Assembly (NCBI RefSeq): GCF_000350485.1
Contig: NZ_AORV01000010.1
Span: 27,974-91,973 of the forward strand
Direction of reading: 5' to 3'
DNA: 64,000 bases
Source of the DNA: Ruminiclostridium cellobioparum subsp. termitidis CT1112
GTDB lineage: Bacteria; Bacillota; Clostridia; Acetivibrionales; DSM-1351
Shown here: in pieces, positions 17,427 to 27,503 of the stretch
Numbering within the stretch: position 1 is the first letter of the stretch
How the letters are laid out: the number at the start of each line of letters is the position of its first letter
The notes under the pieces: model-generated
Told to the model about the DNA's origin: nothing
Database searches by the model: none
Seen by the model: the letters and a program-made list of their open reading frames with translations, nothing else
Position numbers and translations under genes: made by a program

Positions 17427-18536
17427 TTATCCTCCAGGTTGACTGCTGATGTATCTGCCGGCGATTTTTTTTATGGAATTGTATATTTCTTCAGGTCCTC
17501 CCATTATACTGAACTTTTTTGAATTGACAATTTCATTGAAGGGAATTTGAGAAATGAAACTTTCTTTAGATATGAAATGTGGGAATAATGGGAGACCCTG
17601 ATTTGATACTTTATTTGCAACATATAAGAATTTATGTAACAAATAAGAATGTTGACCTGTTGTATTTGAAAGCATGCTTAAGCTTTCCATAAAGACCTTT
17701 GTTTTATGTAAACATATTTCTTCGTCAGTGATAATATATATAACTTCATCAGCATTTACGAAGACTTCTATTGAGTTGGAGTCAAACCTCGAATCCATAT
17801 CAATGACAATAAGGTCGTATTTTCCGCATTCCTTCAGCGAATTCATGAGAAATTCAATATCCCCGGGAAGCAGCTCATTTATTTCAAAGGGATGCTTCGC
17901 CTCCTTGAAATAAAAAATATTTGCAGACGGATCCTGACACCACAGGGCTGGAAGCTTTGATAGCAGATTCCTGTCCCTTTGCTGTACATAATAAATAATT
18001 TCAGATAGCGAGTATTCCGCATTGCAGGAAAAAAAGAAATTTGTGGATTGAAACTGTTCCAGATTCAGATAGAAAACCTTTAGACCGGATAGAGAACAAA
18101 ATGAACTTATTCCCATGGCAATGGAGGTTTTTCCGACACTGCCCGAAGCAGAGTAGACAGCTGTTACTTTCGTGTTTTTTTCCTTAGTATTTTTTATGAT
18201 ATTTCCTGTATTTATAAAGCCATTGACAATATCTCCGGCAATTTTATCGACTTCCTTGTATTTATATATCGAAGGGATTTCTGAAAAGCTGCTCTCTGTG
18301 ATTCCTGATGATAAGATAAAGATAGGCTTTGCAAAATATTTTTTTATTTGGAGATAATACTTTTCACAGGTGAGAACAATGTCGGGGTCGATTTTTTTTA
18401 TCCATTCTTCAATGTTATAGGAATTGCTGCAATAATTTACAAGCAAGGTTTCAGAAAAATTATGGGTAAGAGAATTACACAGATTGAACGAATATTCATC
18501 ATCATCGTCCATAATCATTATTTTTATGAGTGACAT
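17427..18536 (-). CDS. tadZ: TadZ/CpaE-like ParA-family ATPase
   Basis: 369 residues. The N-terminal 110 residues resemble an atypical receiver domain (IKIMIMDDDDEYS). The deviant Walker A VYSASGSVGKTSIA at about residues 127-140 lacks the usual first Lys of ParA/MinD KGGxGKT, replaced by Ala-Ser-Gly. LIVIDMDSRFD acts as Walker B. TadZ proteins place the pilus machine at the pole. It is the first gene of the Tad operon, and the stop is three bases from the tadA start. GGAGAAAGCT precedes the ATG. Confidence 0.85.
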   Translation of the reverse strand: MSLIKIMIMDDDDEYSFNLCNSLTHNFSETLLVNYCSNSYNIEEWIKKIDPDIVLTCEKYYLQIKKYFAKPIFILSSGITESSFSEIPSIYKYKEVDKIAGDIVNGFINTGNIIKNTKEKNTKVTAVYSASGSVGKTSIAMGISSFCSLSGLKVFYLNLEQFQSTNFFFSCNAEYSLSEIIYYVQQRDRNLLSKLPALWCQDPSANIFYFKEAKHPFEINELLPGDIEFLMNSLKECGKYDLIVIDMDSRFDSNSIEVFVNADEVIYIITDEEICLHKTKVFMESLSMLSNTTGQHSYLLHKFLYVANKVSNQGLPLFPHFISKESFISQIPFNEIVNSKKFSIMGGPEEIYNSIKKIAGRYISSQPGG

Positions 18537-18697
18537 TAGCTTTCTCCAGTTCTTTTGTATAATATATATAAATCTCTCTAAAAGTATAAGCGAATTGGAA
18601 AATGAGAAGGTTTTTAAACGATCTATTTAAATTATAAATACAGATTTATTTTTTGTCAACATGTTTTTTCTAAATTTGTTAATTTATTTCATTTTTC

Positions 18698-19507
18698 TCA
18701 ATTTATGTATCCATTAATTGACAATTTACCAAATTTTGTACTTGCATTTACTTTGATATCTCCCTCTGATCCGGTAAATTGATTATGGGATATAGTGCCG
18801 GCTGTGTCAAGGCTTATAGCCGAGGTAACAGGAAAGGTTAGCTCAATATTCCCGGTTCTGGTTTCAAAGGAATGGGTAGACTTACCTTCACATTCAGCCT
18901 TTACATATATATTCCCTTTTTCAATTTTAACCTCGGAAGCTCGGGTCAGTCTGCCGGAATTCAGTCTGAAATTGCCATTTTCACAATGTATCGACATTGA
19001 GCCGTATAAAGCTTTAATCTCTGCACTTGCAGCCTCCAGTTCTGCTTTTATGCTTCCTTCGAATTTATCTTCGACTACAAGACTCCCCTGTTCCTGTACC
19101 AGCTCAATGCTGTTGATTCTCCGGGGAATTGTAAGCTTGACTTCCGAAAAAATATCATTTGAATTTTTGATATTTCCGTCATAGTCTACCGAAATATAGC
19201 AGATATTATCCTTAACCGTACTCTTGACTGAAAATTTGTTAAGAAGCTTTTGAAGCTGCTCATCAGTTTTTTTGTCCCTGACCGTATGTTTAATTTCACA
19301 GCTTATTTCGGGCTTGTCCCAGCAGAATATCTGAAGTTTTCCCGAGTCCACCGAAATATCCAGTGTCCTTACTTTTTTACTTAGCTCAATTGTAGAATTC
19401 TTATATTGATAGGTGCCTTGCTTATGAAGGGCAACAGCCTGCCGACCGCAGCCTGCTAATAGAATTGTTATAAATAGAAACAGAAAATATATGGTTAATC
19501 TCTTCAT
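18698..19507 (-). CDS. Lipoprotein with DUF4097-type beta-helix
   Basis: 269 residues from the ATG at 19505-19507, chosen because GGAG lies just upstream and the lipobox ILLAGC follows at about residues 16-21. An in-frame ATG at 19558 would put 17 residues before the leader. The body has repeated short beta strands (LTIPRRINSIELVQEQGSLV, ENGNFRLNSGRLTRASEVKI) as in DUF4097 adhesin-like domains. The protein should sit on the outer face of the membrane. Function unknown. Confidence 0.8.
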   Translation of the reverse strand: MKRLTIYFLFLFITILLAGCGRQAVALHKQGTYQYKNSTIELSKKVRTLDISVDSGKLQIFCWDKPEISCEIKHTVRDKKTDEQLQKLLNKFSVKSTVKDNICYISVDYDGNIKNSNDIFSEVKLTIPRRINSIELVQEQGSLVVEDKFEGSIKAELEAASAEIKALYGSMSIHCENGNFRLNSGRLTRASEVKIEKGNIYVKAECEGKSTHSFETRTGNIELTFPVTSAISLDTAGTISHNQFTGSEGDIKVNASTKFGKLSINGYIN

Positions 19508-19643
19508 GGTAGTCTCCTGCAATATTATTATCGCAAGAATAATACCATATTTTTCCACATAAACTCAATTATTTCCTGTCCACCCCACTTTGAAGAATGG
19601 ACAGGCTAATTATTCATACAGTAATATTTTTAAAGCCTGCTGA

Positions 19644-20444
19644 TCAGATCAGACTTTTCATGTAACCGGCATAATGTGAAAAAACTATTCCCGGCTCCTC
19701 CAGGTCAAGGCACCATCTCTTTACCCATTCAAGAGACAGATATCCTTTATAGTCATTTTCCTTAAGTATTCTGACTATACTTTTAATGGGAATATCGCCA
19801 TGTCCCATCATCTTATACTTTATAACACCATCAACCACTATTGAATCCTTGATATGAATGAAGGAAATATGGTTCTTCAGATTTTCATAAGTTTCCTCTA
19901 CAGACTCATTGAAAAATCTGATTGGATGGTGGACATCCCATAAAACTCCTACATAATCCGACGCCACCTTTTCAATGGCCGCCTTCAATACCTTTGAAGC
20001 TGCAAAAACTCCATTTGTTTCTACGAGAAGCTTTACGCCCTTCTCTTGAGCCTTTACTGACAGTTTTCTCAGGTTATCGATTACAAACTCAATGTCAACA
20101 TCGCCGGGCTGAGGCTGTGCATCTCCCAATACTCTGACATAAGGTGCACCGAGTTTTGAAGCAAGTTCAATATAGTCCTGTGCTTCCTGAATATGCTTAT
20201 CAATATTTGCTTTATCAAATAAATAACTTGCAGACGTCAGGCAAGGTATTTCAAGACCTATTTTATCAAGCTTCTTTTTAGTCAAATCAATATTTTCAAT
20301 AGTAAATTGTTTAGCTCTGGGTGCATATAATTCATTTCCTATACCTCGAATTTCAATACCATCAAAGCCGATGTCCTTTGCTGTCGAGAGCATATCCTCC
20401 CAACTCCAGCCAGGACAGCCCAGCGTAGAAAATGATATCTTCAT
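19644..20444 (-). CDS. Xylose-isomerase-like TIM-barrel protein
   Basis: 266 residues starting at MKISFSTLGCPGWSWEDM. The ATG at 20442-20444 has GGGAGG close upstream, whereas an ATG at 20474 lacks it. Family features are GFDGIEIRGIG, LVETNGV (Glu metal ligand), VLWDVHHP (Asp-x-His), FIHIKD and GYLSLEWV (second Glu). These match the AP endonuclease 2 fold of sugar phosphate isomerases and epimerases. The substrate is likely a sugar or inositol derivative; no sugar operon surrounds it, so this stays open. Confidence 0.85.
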   Translation of the reverse strand: MKISFSTLGCPGWSWEDMLSTAKDIGFDGIEIRGIGNELYAPRAKQFTIENIDLTKKKLDKIGLEIPCLTSASYLFDKANIDKHIQEAQDYIELASKLGAPYVRVLGDAQPQPGDVDIEFVIDNLRKLSVKAQEKGVKLLVETNGVFAASKVLKAAIEKVASDYVGVLWDVHHPIRFFNESVEETYENLKNHISFIHIKDSIVVDGVIKYKMMGHGDIPIKSIVRILKENDYKGYLSLEWVKRWCLDLEEPGIVFSHYAGYMKSLI

Positions 20445-20685
20445 ATTAACCTCCCGTCCGTGTGCCGTTGACACACAGTTAAATTGTAATCAATAGACAT
20501 TTAACTAGTTCTCATAATAACATTTTTTTCCGTTGACTGCAAGGAAACAAAACCCATCAATACCGTGATGCACTGCAGCCTTTAATACGCTGTATAAGTA
20601 TTGCCATATATATTATAATATTATTCTTTTGATATCTTTTAGAAGTTCAGGAAATAATCCATTTTAGGTCTTAAGATTTATACTT

Positions 20686-21135
20686 TTAAGATTTATGCTT
20701 TTTAAAAATGGTAAGTAATGCTTTATAAAGGAGATACCCGGATATACCCCCCAGGAGGTTCAGAAAAATATCATCGATATCGCTTATCCCTGAGCTTGTC
20801 AGGTATTGAACAACTTCAACAAGAACAGTTGCAAAAATGGAAGCAGCAATTACCCTGCTGAATTTTTTCATACTTTCAAAAGCTAATGGCAATAGAAAAC
20901 CCATCGGCATGAATGCCACTATATTTCCTGCCAGGTTTACTATCACACTGCGGGTTCCCATATGACGGGTCAAATATTGCATTATAGTTGAAAACGGGAC
21001 AATATTTATTCCTCTCAGTCCGTTTCCGCGGCCGTAATGGGAACTGAAAAAAGTAAGGTAGGCCAATAAAAAGAGATATGCTGTCAGCAAAAATACAGCC
21101 ACATATTTTAAACTTCTGCCGGTAATTTTCTTCAT
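20686..21135 (-). CDS. VanZ-family membrane protein
   Basis: 149 residues from the ATG at 21133-21135 with AGGTG six bases upstream (an in-frame GTG lies nine bases earlier). Four hydrophobic helices with the family signature NIVPFSTI, NLAGNIVAFMPMGFLLP and the C-terminal TSSGISDIDDIFLNLLGG. VanZ-like proteins are common in Bacillota; only vanZ of the vancomycin cluster has a known phenotype (low teicoplanin resistance). It starts 33 bases downstream of purL, so it may be cotranscribed. Confidence 0.88.
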   Translation of the reverse strand: MKKITGRSLKYVAVFLLTAYLFLLAYLTFFSSHYGRGNGLRGINIVPFSTIMQYLTRHMGTRSVIVNLAGNIVAFMPMGFLLPLAFESMKKFSRVIAASIFATVLVEVVQYLTSSGISDIDDIFLNLLGGISGYLLYKALLTIFKKHKS

Positions 21136-21167
21136 TGACCACACCTGTACTTTCCTATGTTTATATT

Positions 21168-24100
21168 CTACGCTCTAAAATAGTCCACTCCTGCCTGGAA
21201 TAACTGCTGATCCTTCTCTCCCGGCACATTCTTATACAGGTTTGTCCCTATTCTCTCTGAGTGTCCCATTTTACCGAATACTCTTCCGTCAGGGCTTGTA
21301 ATGCCTTCTATGGCATTTACCGATCCGTTGGGATTATAGCTGATATCGTATGTCGGCCTGCCGTTGGAATCAACATATTGGGTAGCTATCTGACCATTTG
21401 CCTGCAGAGTTTCCAGCACATCGCTGCCGGCTGTAAATCTGCCCTCACCATGGGAGATGGCTACTGTGTGAATGTCTCCAACCTTTACGTTGTTCAGCCA
21501 CGGTGAAAGGTTTGAAGTTATCTTGGTATTCACCAGACAGGACTGGTGATGTCCAATAGTGTTGAAGGTAAGCGTCGGGCAGCTTTCATCAATATCCCTG
21601 ATTTCCCCGAAGGGCAGCAATCCAAGCTTTACCAGTGCCTGGAAGCCGTTGCATATGCCAAGCACCAGACCATCCCTCTCCTTGAGCAGCTTCATCACAG
21701 CCTGGCTGACCACAGGATTTCTGAAGGCTGTGGCGATGAATTTGCCTGAGCCTTCTGGTTCGTCTCCGGCACTGAAGCCGCCCGGAATCATTATTATCTG
21801 GGAATTGTTGATCAATCTTTCCATCTCTTTGATAGATGCTTCTATATCATTATGCGAGAGGTTTCTTATAACCAGAGTTTCAACAATTCCGCCCGCTTTT
21901 TCAAAAACCTTTTTAGTATCGTATTCACAGTTGGTGCCCGGGAATACAGGTATAAATATCCTTGGTATGGCAAGCTTTACGGATGGCCTTGCCTTTTTAC
22001 CGGCTTCATGTTTATATTCCACAGGGGCTGCCGCCTGCTGCTTTACTCTGGTCGGGAATACCTTTTCCAGAGGTGCCTGCCACTTTTCTACAAGCATGGC
22101 CAGTGGTATTTTTTCTCCTGCAACCTTTATTTCGGCAGTGGAAGCTGTAATACCAAGCACCGTGTAATTTATGCCCGACAGAACCGATGACAGCTCGGTG
22201 CTTTCTTTAACTTCAATAACAATTGAGCCATAGAGCGGCTTAAACAGCATTGCTGTTTCCATATTCCCGGCAAAATCAAATCCAATCATATTTCCAAAGG
22301 CCATTTTGCTGATTATTTCAGCTATACCGCCTTCTCTTACCGAGCTTGCAGACAATATTGACTTCTGGGCAGCCATTTGGTGAACAGCTTCATAAACCCT
22401 CTCCAGTTCTTCGAAGTCGGGAAGGTTATTCCGGTCCAGTCCAACCGGCAAAAGTACAACTTTGTTCCCAGCCCCTTTAAACTCATTGGAAACAACATTG
22501 TTTACATTTACTGTATCTACTGCAAAGGATACAAGTGTAGGCGGGACATCCAGCTCATTGAAGCTGCCCGACATGCTGTCCTTGCCCCCAATTGCGGCAG
22601 TTCCGAGTTTCATTTGTGTATAGTATGCACCCAGCAGTGCGCTTAAAGGCTTGCCCCAGCGTTTTGCATCCCTTCCCGGCTTCTCGAAATATTCCTGCAG
22701 TGTCAATCTGATCTTTTTGCAGTCACCGCCCATGGCTGCAATTTTTGCCACAGATTCCACAACTGCAAACACCGCACCGTGGAAGGGACTCCACGTGGAT
22801 ATTTCAGTATTGCAGCCATAGGACATCAAGGTTCCGGTAGTGGTGTCCCCTTCCATTAACGGCAGCTTTGCGGCCATACCCTCGGCAGGCGTGAGCTGGT
22901 TCTTTCCACCGAAGGGCATCAGGACTGTATTTGCGCCTATTGTTGAATCAAAGCGCTCCACAAGCCCTTTCTGACTGCATCTGTTCAGGTTCTGAAGGTT
23001 TTCCACCCACTTTTCGGTAAGATTCTCAATTTTTATATTTTTATATCTGTCAAAATAGCTCTCCTCATCCGGAGCAGTTATCTCAATGTCTATTCTTTGC
23101 TTTGCTCCGTTTGAATTCAGAAATTCCCGGCTTAAATTGACTATGGTTTTGCCCCTCCAGTTCATCTTAAGCCTGGGTGCCGCAGTAACCTCGGCGACCA
23201 CAACGGCCTCAAGGTTTTCTTCATTTGAATATTTAATGAATTTTTCCACATCATACGAATTTACAACTACAGCCATTCTCTCCTGGGATTCGGAAATAGC
23301 CAGCTCTGTCCCGTCCAGACCTTCATATTTCTTTGGAACCATATCCAGATCTATTTCAAGTCCGTCGGCCAGTTCGCCGATAGCCACCGATACGCCTCCT
23401 GCACCGAAGTCGTTGCATCTCTTGATCAAGGTGCTTACCTCGGGGTTTCTGAACAGGCGCTGGATCTTTCTCTCTGTGGGAGCATTTCCCTTCTGAACTT
23501 CAGCTCCGCAGGTTACCAGCGATTCTTCGGTATGCGCCTTGGATGAACCCGTTGCTCCTCCGCAGCCGTCTCTCCCCGTCCTGCCTCCCAGCAGTACTAT
23601 CCTGTCGCCGGCTACCGGCTGCATGCGCACAACATTTTTCCTGGGGGCGGCGCCTATTACGGCACCTATCTCCATCCTCTTTGCAACATAGCCTTCATTG
23701 TATATTTCAGCAACCTGCCCTGTCGCAAGACCTATCTGGTTGCCGTAGGAGCTGTAGCCGGCTGCGGCGCCGGTGGTTATTTTCTTTTGAGGCAGCTTTC
23801 CGGGAATGGTTTCTTCCATCTTCTTTCTGGGGTCGCCGCTTCCTGTCACCCTCATCGCCTGATAGACATATACCCTTCCCGAAAGCGGGTCGCGGATGGC
23901 GCCGCCCAGACAGGTGGCAGCTCCTCCAAAAGGTTCTATTTCTGTGGGATGGTTATGTGTTTCGTTCTTGAACATTACCAGCCATTCTTCATTCTTTCCG
24001 CCTATATCGGCATTAACAACAATACTGCAGGCATTGATTTCATCCGAAAGGTCCAGATCCTCCAGCCTGCCCTGCTTTTTAAGCTGCTTCATAGCCATGA

Positions 24101-24941
24101 GCGCAACATCCATCAGGCATATATCCCTGTCGGAACGCCCCTTGTAAATATCTTCTCTGGCAGACTTGTAGTCATTAAAAGTTTCTTCTATCACTTTGGT
24201 ATATTTACCCGGCTGAAATCTGACGTCGTCGATGCAGGTAAGGAAGGTGGTATGCCGGCAGTGATCCGACCAGTAAGTATCTATCATTCTCATTTCAGTT
24301 ACAGATGGATCTCTTTTCTCGGTATTTTTAAAATATTCCTGACAGAACACAATATCATCAAAAGACATTGCAAAGCCCATTTCTTTCAGAAGACCCGAAA
24401 GCTGTTCCCGGTCCATATTTATAAATCCGTTGACAGTTGCCACAGCCTCCGGCTGTTCAACCTCGGTTCTCAGGGTTTCAGGCTTTTCCATCCCTGCTTC
24501 CCTGCTTTCAACCGGATTTATATAAAATTTCTTGATAGCTGCAAGGTCCTGCTCAGAAACTGAGCCGCCCAGCACTATTACTCTGGCAGCCTTTATTTCA
24601 GGACGTTCTCCCTGGGTCAGCAGCTGTATGCACTGGGCGGCCGAATCGGCTCTCTGGTCATACTGTCCGGGCAGGTATTCAACCGCAAAGGCCTTGCAGC
24701 CGGCAGGGATTGCATATTCTTCATCGTATGCAAAATCTACGGGAGGTTCCGAAAAGATAGTGTTTCGTGCCATCCTGTACTCCTGGTCGCTAATTCCTTC
24801 CATATCATACCGGTTTACTATTTTTACCCACTCCAGTGACTTTATGCCCAATGTTTCGGTCAGGTCGGACAAAAGCCCCTGTGCCTCCACATCATATGGT
24901 TTTTTCTTTTCAACAAAAAGTCTTTTTACTATGCTTCCCAT
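21168..24941 (-). CDS. purL: Phosphoribosylformylglycinamidine synthase, single-chain (PurL fused to glutaminase)
   Basis: 1257 residues. It converts FGAR and glutamine with ATP to FGAM in purine synthesis. The first 150 residues are a PurS-like domain. The two-lobed synthetase core contains MIDTYWSDHCRHTTF and FKNETHNHPTEIEPFGGAATC (about 300-350), with GGKDSMSGSF in the second half. The C-terminal class I glutaminase (about 1000-1257) has FIPVFPGTNCEYD, the nucleophile in LVLGICNGFQAL and the His-Glu pair in ISHGEGRF. This is the large proteobacterial-type enzyme also used by clostridia, not the separate PurS/PurL/PurQ set of Bacillus. No other pur gene lies nearby. Confidence 0.95.
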   Translation of the reverse strand: MGSIVKRLFVEKKKPYDVEAQGLLSDLTETLGIKSLEWVKIVNRYDMEGISDQEYRMARNTIFSEPPVDFAYDEEYAIPAGCKAFAVEYLPGQYDQRADSAAQCIQLLTQGERPEIKAARVIVLGGSVSEQDLAAIKKFYINPVESREAGMEKPETLRTEVEQPEAVATVNGFINMDREQLSGLLKEMGFAMSFDDIVFCQEYFKNTEKRDPSVTEMRMIDTYWSDHCRHTTFLTCIDDVRFQPGKYTKVIEETFNDYKSAREDIYKGRSDRDICLMDVALMAMKQLKKQGRLEDLDLSDEINACSIVVNADIGGKNEEWLVMFKNETHNHPTEIEPFGGAATCLGGAIRDPLSGRVYVYQAMRVTGSGDPRKKMEETIPGKLPQKKITTGAAAGYSSYGNQIGLATGQVAEIYNEGYVAKRMEIGAVIGAAPRKNVVRMQPVAGDRIVLLGGRTGRDGCGGATGSSKAHTEESLVTCGAEVQKGNAPTERKIQRLFRNPEVSTLIKRCNDFGAGGVSVAIGELADGLEIDLDMVPKKYEGLDGTELAISESQERMAVVVNSYDVEKFIKYSNEENLEAVVVAEVTAAPRLKMNWRGKTIVNLSREFLNSNGAKQRIDIEITAPDEESYFDRYKNIKIENLTEKWVENLQNLNRCSQKGLVERFDSTIGANTVLMPFGGKNQLTPAEGMAAKLPLMEGDTTTGTLMSYGCNTEISTWSPFHGAVFAVVESVAKIAAMGGDCKKIRLTLQEYFEKPGRDAKRWGKPLSALLGAYYTQMKLGTAAIGGKDSMSGSFNELDVPPTLVSFAVDTVNVNNVVSNEFKGAGNKVVLLPVGLDRNNLPDFEELERVYEAVHQMAAQKSILSASSVREGGIAEIISKMAFGNMIGFDFAGNMETAMLFKPLYGSIVIEVKESTELSSVLSGINYTVLGITASTAEIKVAGEKIPLAMLVEKWQAPLEKVFPTRVKQQAAAPVEYKHEAGKKARPSVKLAIPRIFIPVFPGTNCEYDTKKVFEKAGGIVETLVIRNLSHNDIEASIKEMERLINNSQIIMIPGGFSAGDEPEGSGKFIATAFRNPVVSQAVMKLLKERDGLVLGICNGFQALVKLGLLPFGEIRDIDESCPTLTFNTIGHHQSCLVNTKITSNLSPWLNNVKVGDIHTVAISHGEGRFTAGSDVLETLQANGQIATQYVDSNGRPTYDISYNPNGSVNAIEGITSPDGRVFGKMGHSERIGTNLYKNVPGEKDQQLFQAGVDYFRA

Positions 24942-25036
24942 ATCGGCTCCGTTTCCGGCGTAAAATTCACGCCATTCAAAATTCAGAATATGTTAAAAAA
25001 TCTATATTTATCAGTTAAGGACAGGATGATATTTAA

Positions 25037-25065
25037 ATTATAATATGATAAAATATATTAGTAAA
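25037..25065 (-). promoter_or_regulatory. Candidate purL promoter
   Basis: Read on the minus strand: a weak TTTACT -35 (25060-25065), a 17-base spacer and TATAAT (25037-25042), about 95 bases upstream of the purL ATG. I see no purine riboswitch core in the leader. Confidence 0.45.
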
Positions 25066-25100
25066 ATTAATATTATTAATATTTTACATTAGGAGTACTT

Positions 25101-25979
25101 ATGGATATAAACTTTGAGCTGTATAAAATATTTTATTACTGCTGCTCCAATAAAAGTTTCTCGACAGCAGCAAAAAAGCTGTTTATTTCACAATCGGCGG
25201 TGAGCCAGTCAATCAAGCAGCTGGAGACCCAGCTGGGAGTAACACTTTTCTTCAGAAAATCCAGAGCCATTCAATTGACTTCGGAAGGAGAAATGCTCTT
25301 CAGTTATGTATCACAGGCCTTTAATTTTCTGAAAACGGCCGAATCGAAGCTTCAGGAGCTGGAGGATTTGAAATCCGGTGAGATACGGATAGGTGTCAGT
25401 GATTCCATATGCAAATACTTCGTTATGCCATATATTAAAAATTTCGGACTTCTGTACCCTCAGATAGCTATAAAAGTAGTAAACCGTACCACTCCTCAGC
25501 TGCTGGAGGTACTGAAAAACGGCATGGTGGACATGGTCATTTCGACCCTTCCGGTAAACGGTGAAATATACTCGGCAGTACCATTTATAACTGTTGATGA
25601 TATTTTTGTTGCTTCTGAAAAATATTCCGGACTTAAAGGCAGAGAAATATCTCTTGAGGAATTGAACACCAACCCCCTGGTCATGCTCCCTCCCGACAGT
25701 TCCACCCGGAAGGCCATCGATGCCTTTTTTGCCCGGCATGGCCTTGCCTGCTCCCCTGAAATAGAACTTGAAAGCCTTGACCTGCTGGTGGAGTTCGCCC
25801 TGATCGGCACAGGAATTGCTTATGTTCTGAAGAACAGTGCGGTTGAACATATTAAAAGCGGGCAGTTGTTCCATATAAAAACCATGGAAGAACTGCCGCA
25901 AAGAGAGGTCGGCATAGTTACCATGAAAAATGTAATGCTTTCAAAAGCAGTCAAAACTTTTATAGATATCCTTCTGTGA
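25101..25979 (+). CDS. LysR-family transcriptional regulator
   Basis: 292 residues. The winged helix-turn-helix spans residues 1-60 (LYKIFYYCCSNKSFSTAAKK, SQSAVSQSIKQLE). The effector domain follows (about 88-290: GEIRIGVSDSICKYFVMPYI, then VDMVISTLP). The gene is divergent from purL with a 159-base spacer, so it may control purL or itself, but LysR partners are often remote. The effector is unknown; CysL/CbbR-like sequence is the closest by eye. AGGAG precedes the ATG. Confidence 0.92.
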   Translation: MDINFELYKIFYYCCSNKSFSTAAKKLFISQSAVSQSIKQLETQLGVTLFFRKSRAIQLTSEGEMLFSYVSQAFNFLKTAESKLQELEDLKSGEIRIGVSDSICKYFVMPYIKNFGLLYPQIAIKVVNRTTPQLLEVLKNGMVDMVISTLPVNGEIYSAVPFITVDDIFVASEKYSGLKGREISLEELNTNPLVMLPPDSSTRKAIDAFFARHGLACSPEIELESLDLLVEFALIGTGIAYVLKNSAVEHIKSGQLFHIKTMEELPQREVGIVTMKNVMLSKAVKTFIDILL

Positions 25980-25995
25980 TAAATATTTGTTGCAG

Positions 25996-26286
25996 TTATT
26001 TAATTTAACGTGTTGTGCCAGTTAATTTAATCTTTACTTTACCTGTGTAATTTTTTATATCAACTGGTAACTTCCGTACTAACTTCATGAAATAAGGATA
26101 CCCACAAAACAATTGCGAAAATTGTATCGCCTCATTTAAAGCGGTTTTGCCGTCGTCGACAATTTACCGCAATTGTTTTTAACTGTGCATCTTATTTCAT
26201 GAAGTTGTCCTCTCGTACCAGTTGATTCTGATTAAATCTATCTGTAAAGCAAAACAAAATTTTAATTAGCACAACGGGTTAATTTA
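25996..26286. repeat. Palindromic MITE-like element (copy A), about 290 bp
   Basis: A long imperfect palindrome between two convergent genes. The outer ends (TTAATTTAACGTGTTGTGCC at 26000 and its inverse GCACAACGGGTTAATTTAA at 26269-26287) match in inverse. Inner arms of about 57 bases at 26061-26117 and 26168-26224 both read CAACTGGTA..., ...AACTTCATGAAATAAG... and ...CAATTGCG in the same strand sense. It holds no open frame. Size and shape fit a nonautonomous transposable element, or a strongly folding RNA. Related pieces lie near 38.9 and 54.8-55.2 kb. Confidence 0.75.
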
Positions 26287-26453
26287 ATGCTTGTACCAGT
26301 ATAATATTGTACCGGTTTTAAAAACGCAGGTACTTTTCGTAATAAATGGCTGCTGACTCACCAGGAGCACCATTGATTTAAAGACATGAATTAAAATTGT
26401 TCCTTATTGTCTGTACAAACAGATTTTAACCAGGAAAGTACCCTGCAAAGTTT

Positions 26454-27503
26454 TTATAAAAACTCCTTGATCAATTCCTCTTTCTCTTTTGAGAAATCGA
26501 CGAAATCCTCATTGACCCTGATAACGGGAGCATATGCACACTGATTTGGAACATATACCACCTCACCGATTTCCCCGTTTTTAAGCTTTACCTTTGAACC
26601 CACATAATAGCTGGGCATATTTGTAAATAGGGCCATCATGATCTTGGGATCAACTGTTTCAAAGCCCACATTTTCCAGTTCTTTAAAAGCTGTGAAGGGA
26701 GTCTGTCTTCCCCTGTAGACTCTTTCGGAGGTTATTGCATCGAAAATATCCGATACAGTAACAATTTTGGAATACAGATTTTTTTGACTGCCTTTTATTC
26801 CGAAAGGATAACCGGTGCCGTCTTCTTTTTCGTGATGCATTATTACAGCCCTTTTGATATCCATACTGATCCCTTTGATGCCTTTTACTATTTCATAACC
26901 GTAAACAGTATGTCTTTTCATGATCTCATATTCACAATCAGTTAATGCACCCTTTTTATTCAGTATTTCTTCGGGAATCCGTGCCTTACCCACATCATGG
27001 AGCAAGCCGGCCATTACTATTTCCTTTAACTGCTTTTTGCCAAAGCCCAGCCATTTGCCAAGAAGCATGGAATATACCGAAACATTGACCAGATGTGAAT
27101 ATGTATAGGAATCTGCAATTCGGACTGAATTTACACAATCCATCAGAGAGCCGCAGTCATTTATCTTGCTGTAAATATGCTCGGATATATCCTCGGCCTT
27201 GCTGAAGTCCAATTTTTTACCCGAGGCAAGGTCCTGGAGCATCTGTTTTGCAACATTGACATCCTCAATATATTTTTTCTGGTCTTGGTTTAATTTTTCA
27301 TTGGATAGATACTCATCCCCATGAACAGGATTTGAATTATAGATAAAGATTTTGTCAATTCTGAAGTCAACAAGCTTTTTTAAAATATAATCCGTAATAA
27401 TGGTATTTGAGGGCACAATCATGTTACCGCCCACCGAGTACACGTCTTCGCCCAGATAACTTCCCAAAATATCTTCATTAACTCCGACATATATTTTTTC
27501 CAT
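26454..27503 (-). CDS. HD-GYP domain protein (probable cyclic-di-GMP phosphodiesterase)
   Basis: 349 residues. The N-terminal 120 residues are not a recognised sensor domain. The HD-GYP domain (about 125-310) has LLHDVGKARIP (metal His-Asp), MKRHTVYGYEIV, MHHEKEDGTGYPFGI (GYP motif) and VSDIFDAITSERVYR. All metal ligands are present, so hydrolysis of c-di-GMP or a related dinucleotide is likely. The final 40 residues form a small beta domain. It has no membrane helix. Its start is divergent from the ABC operon. Confidence 0.88.
   Translation of the reverse strand: MEKIYVGVNEDILGSYLGEDVYSVGGNMIVPSNTIITDYILKKLVDFRIDKIFIYNSNPVHGDEYLSNEKLNQDQKKYIEDVNVAKQMLQDLASGKKLDFSKAEDISEHIYSKINDCGSLMDCVNSVRIADSYTYSHLVNVSVYSMLLGKWLGFGKKQLKEIVMAGLLHDVGKARIPEEILNKKGALTDCEYEIMKRHTVYGYEIVKGIKGISMDIKRAVIMHHEKEDGTGYPFGIKGSQKNLYSKIVTVSDIFDAITSERVYRGRQTPFTAFKELENVGFETVDPKIMMALFTNMPSYYVGSKVKLKNGEIGEVVYVPNQCAYAPVIRVNEDFVDFSKEKEELIKEFL

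Noticed and set aside
19575..19605. Terminator at CCTGTCCA / TGGACAGG behind the TIM-barrel gene
   Set aside because: The stem is short with a 15-base loop and no T-run, so I could not support it.
23543..24563. Long plus-strand frames opposite purL
   Set aside because: They are antisense shadows of a well-conserved enzyme gene and carry no domain.
24942..25100. Possible purine riboswitch ahead of purL
   Set aside because: The leader is AT-rich and lacks the conserved loop sequences of purine riboswitches; only a promoter-like pair is seen.
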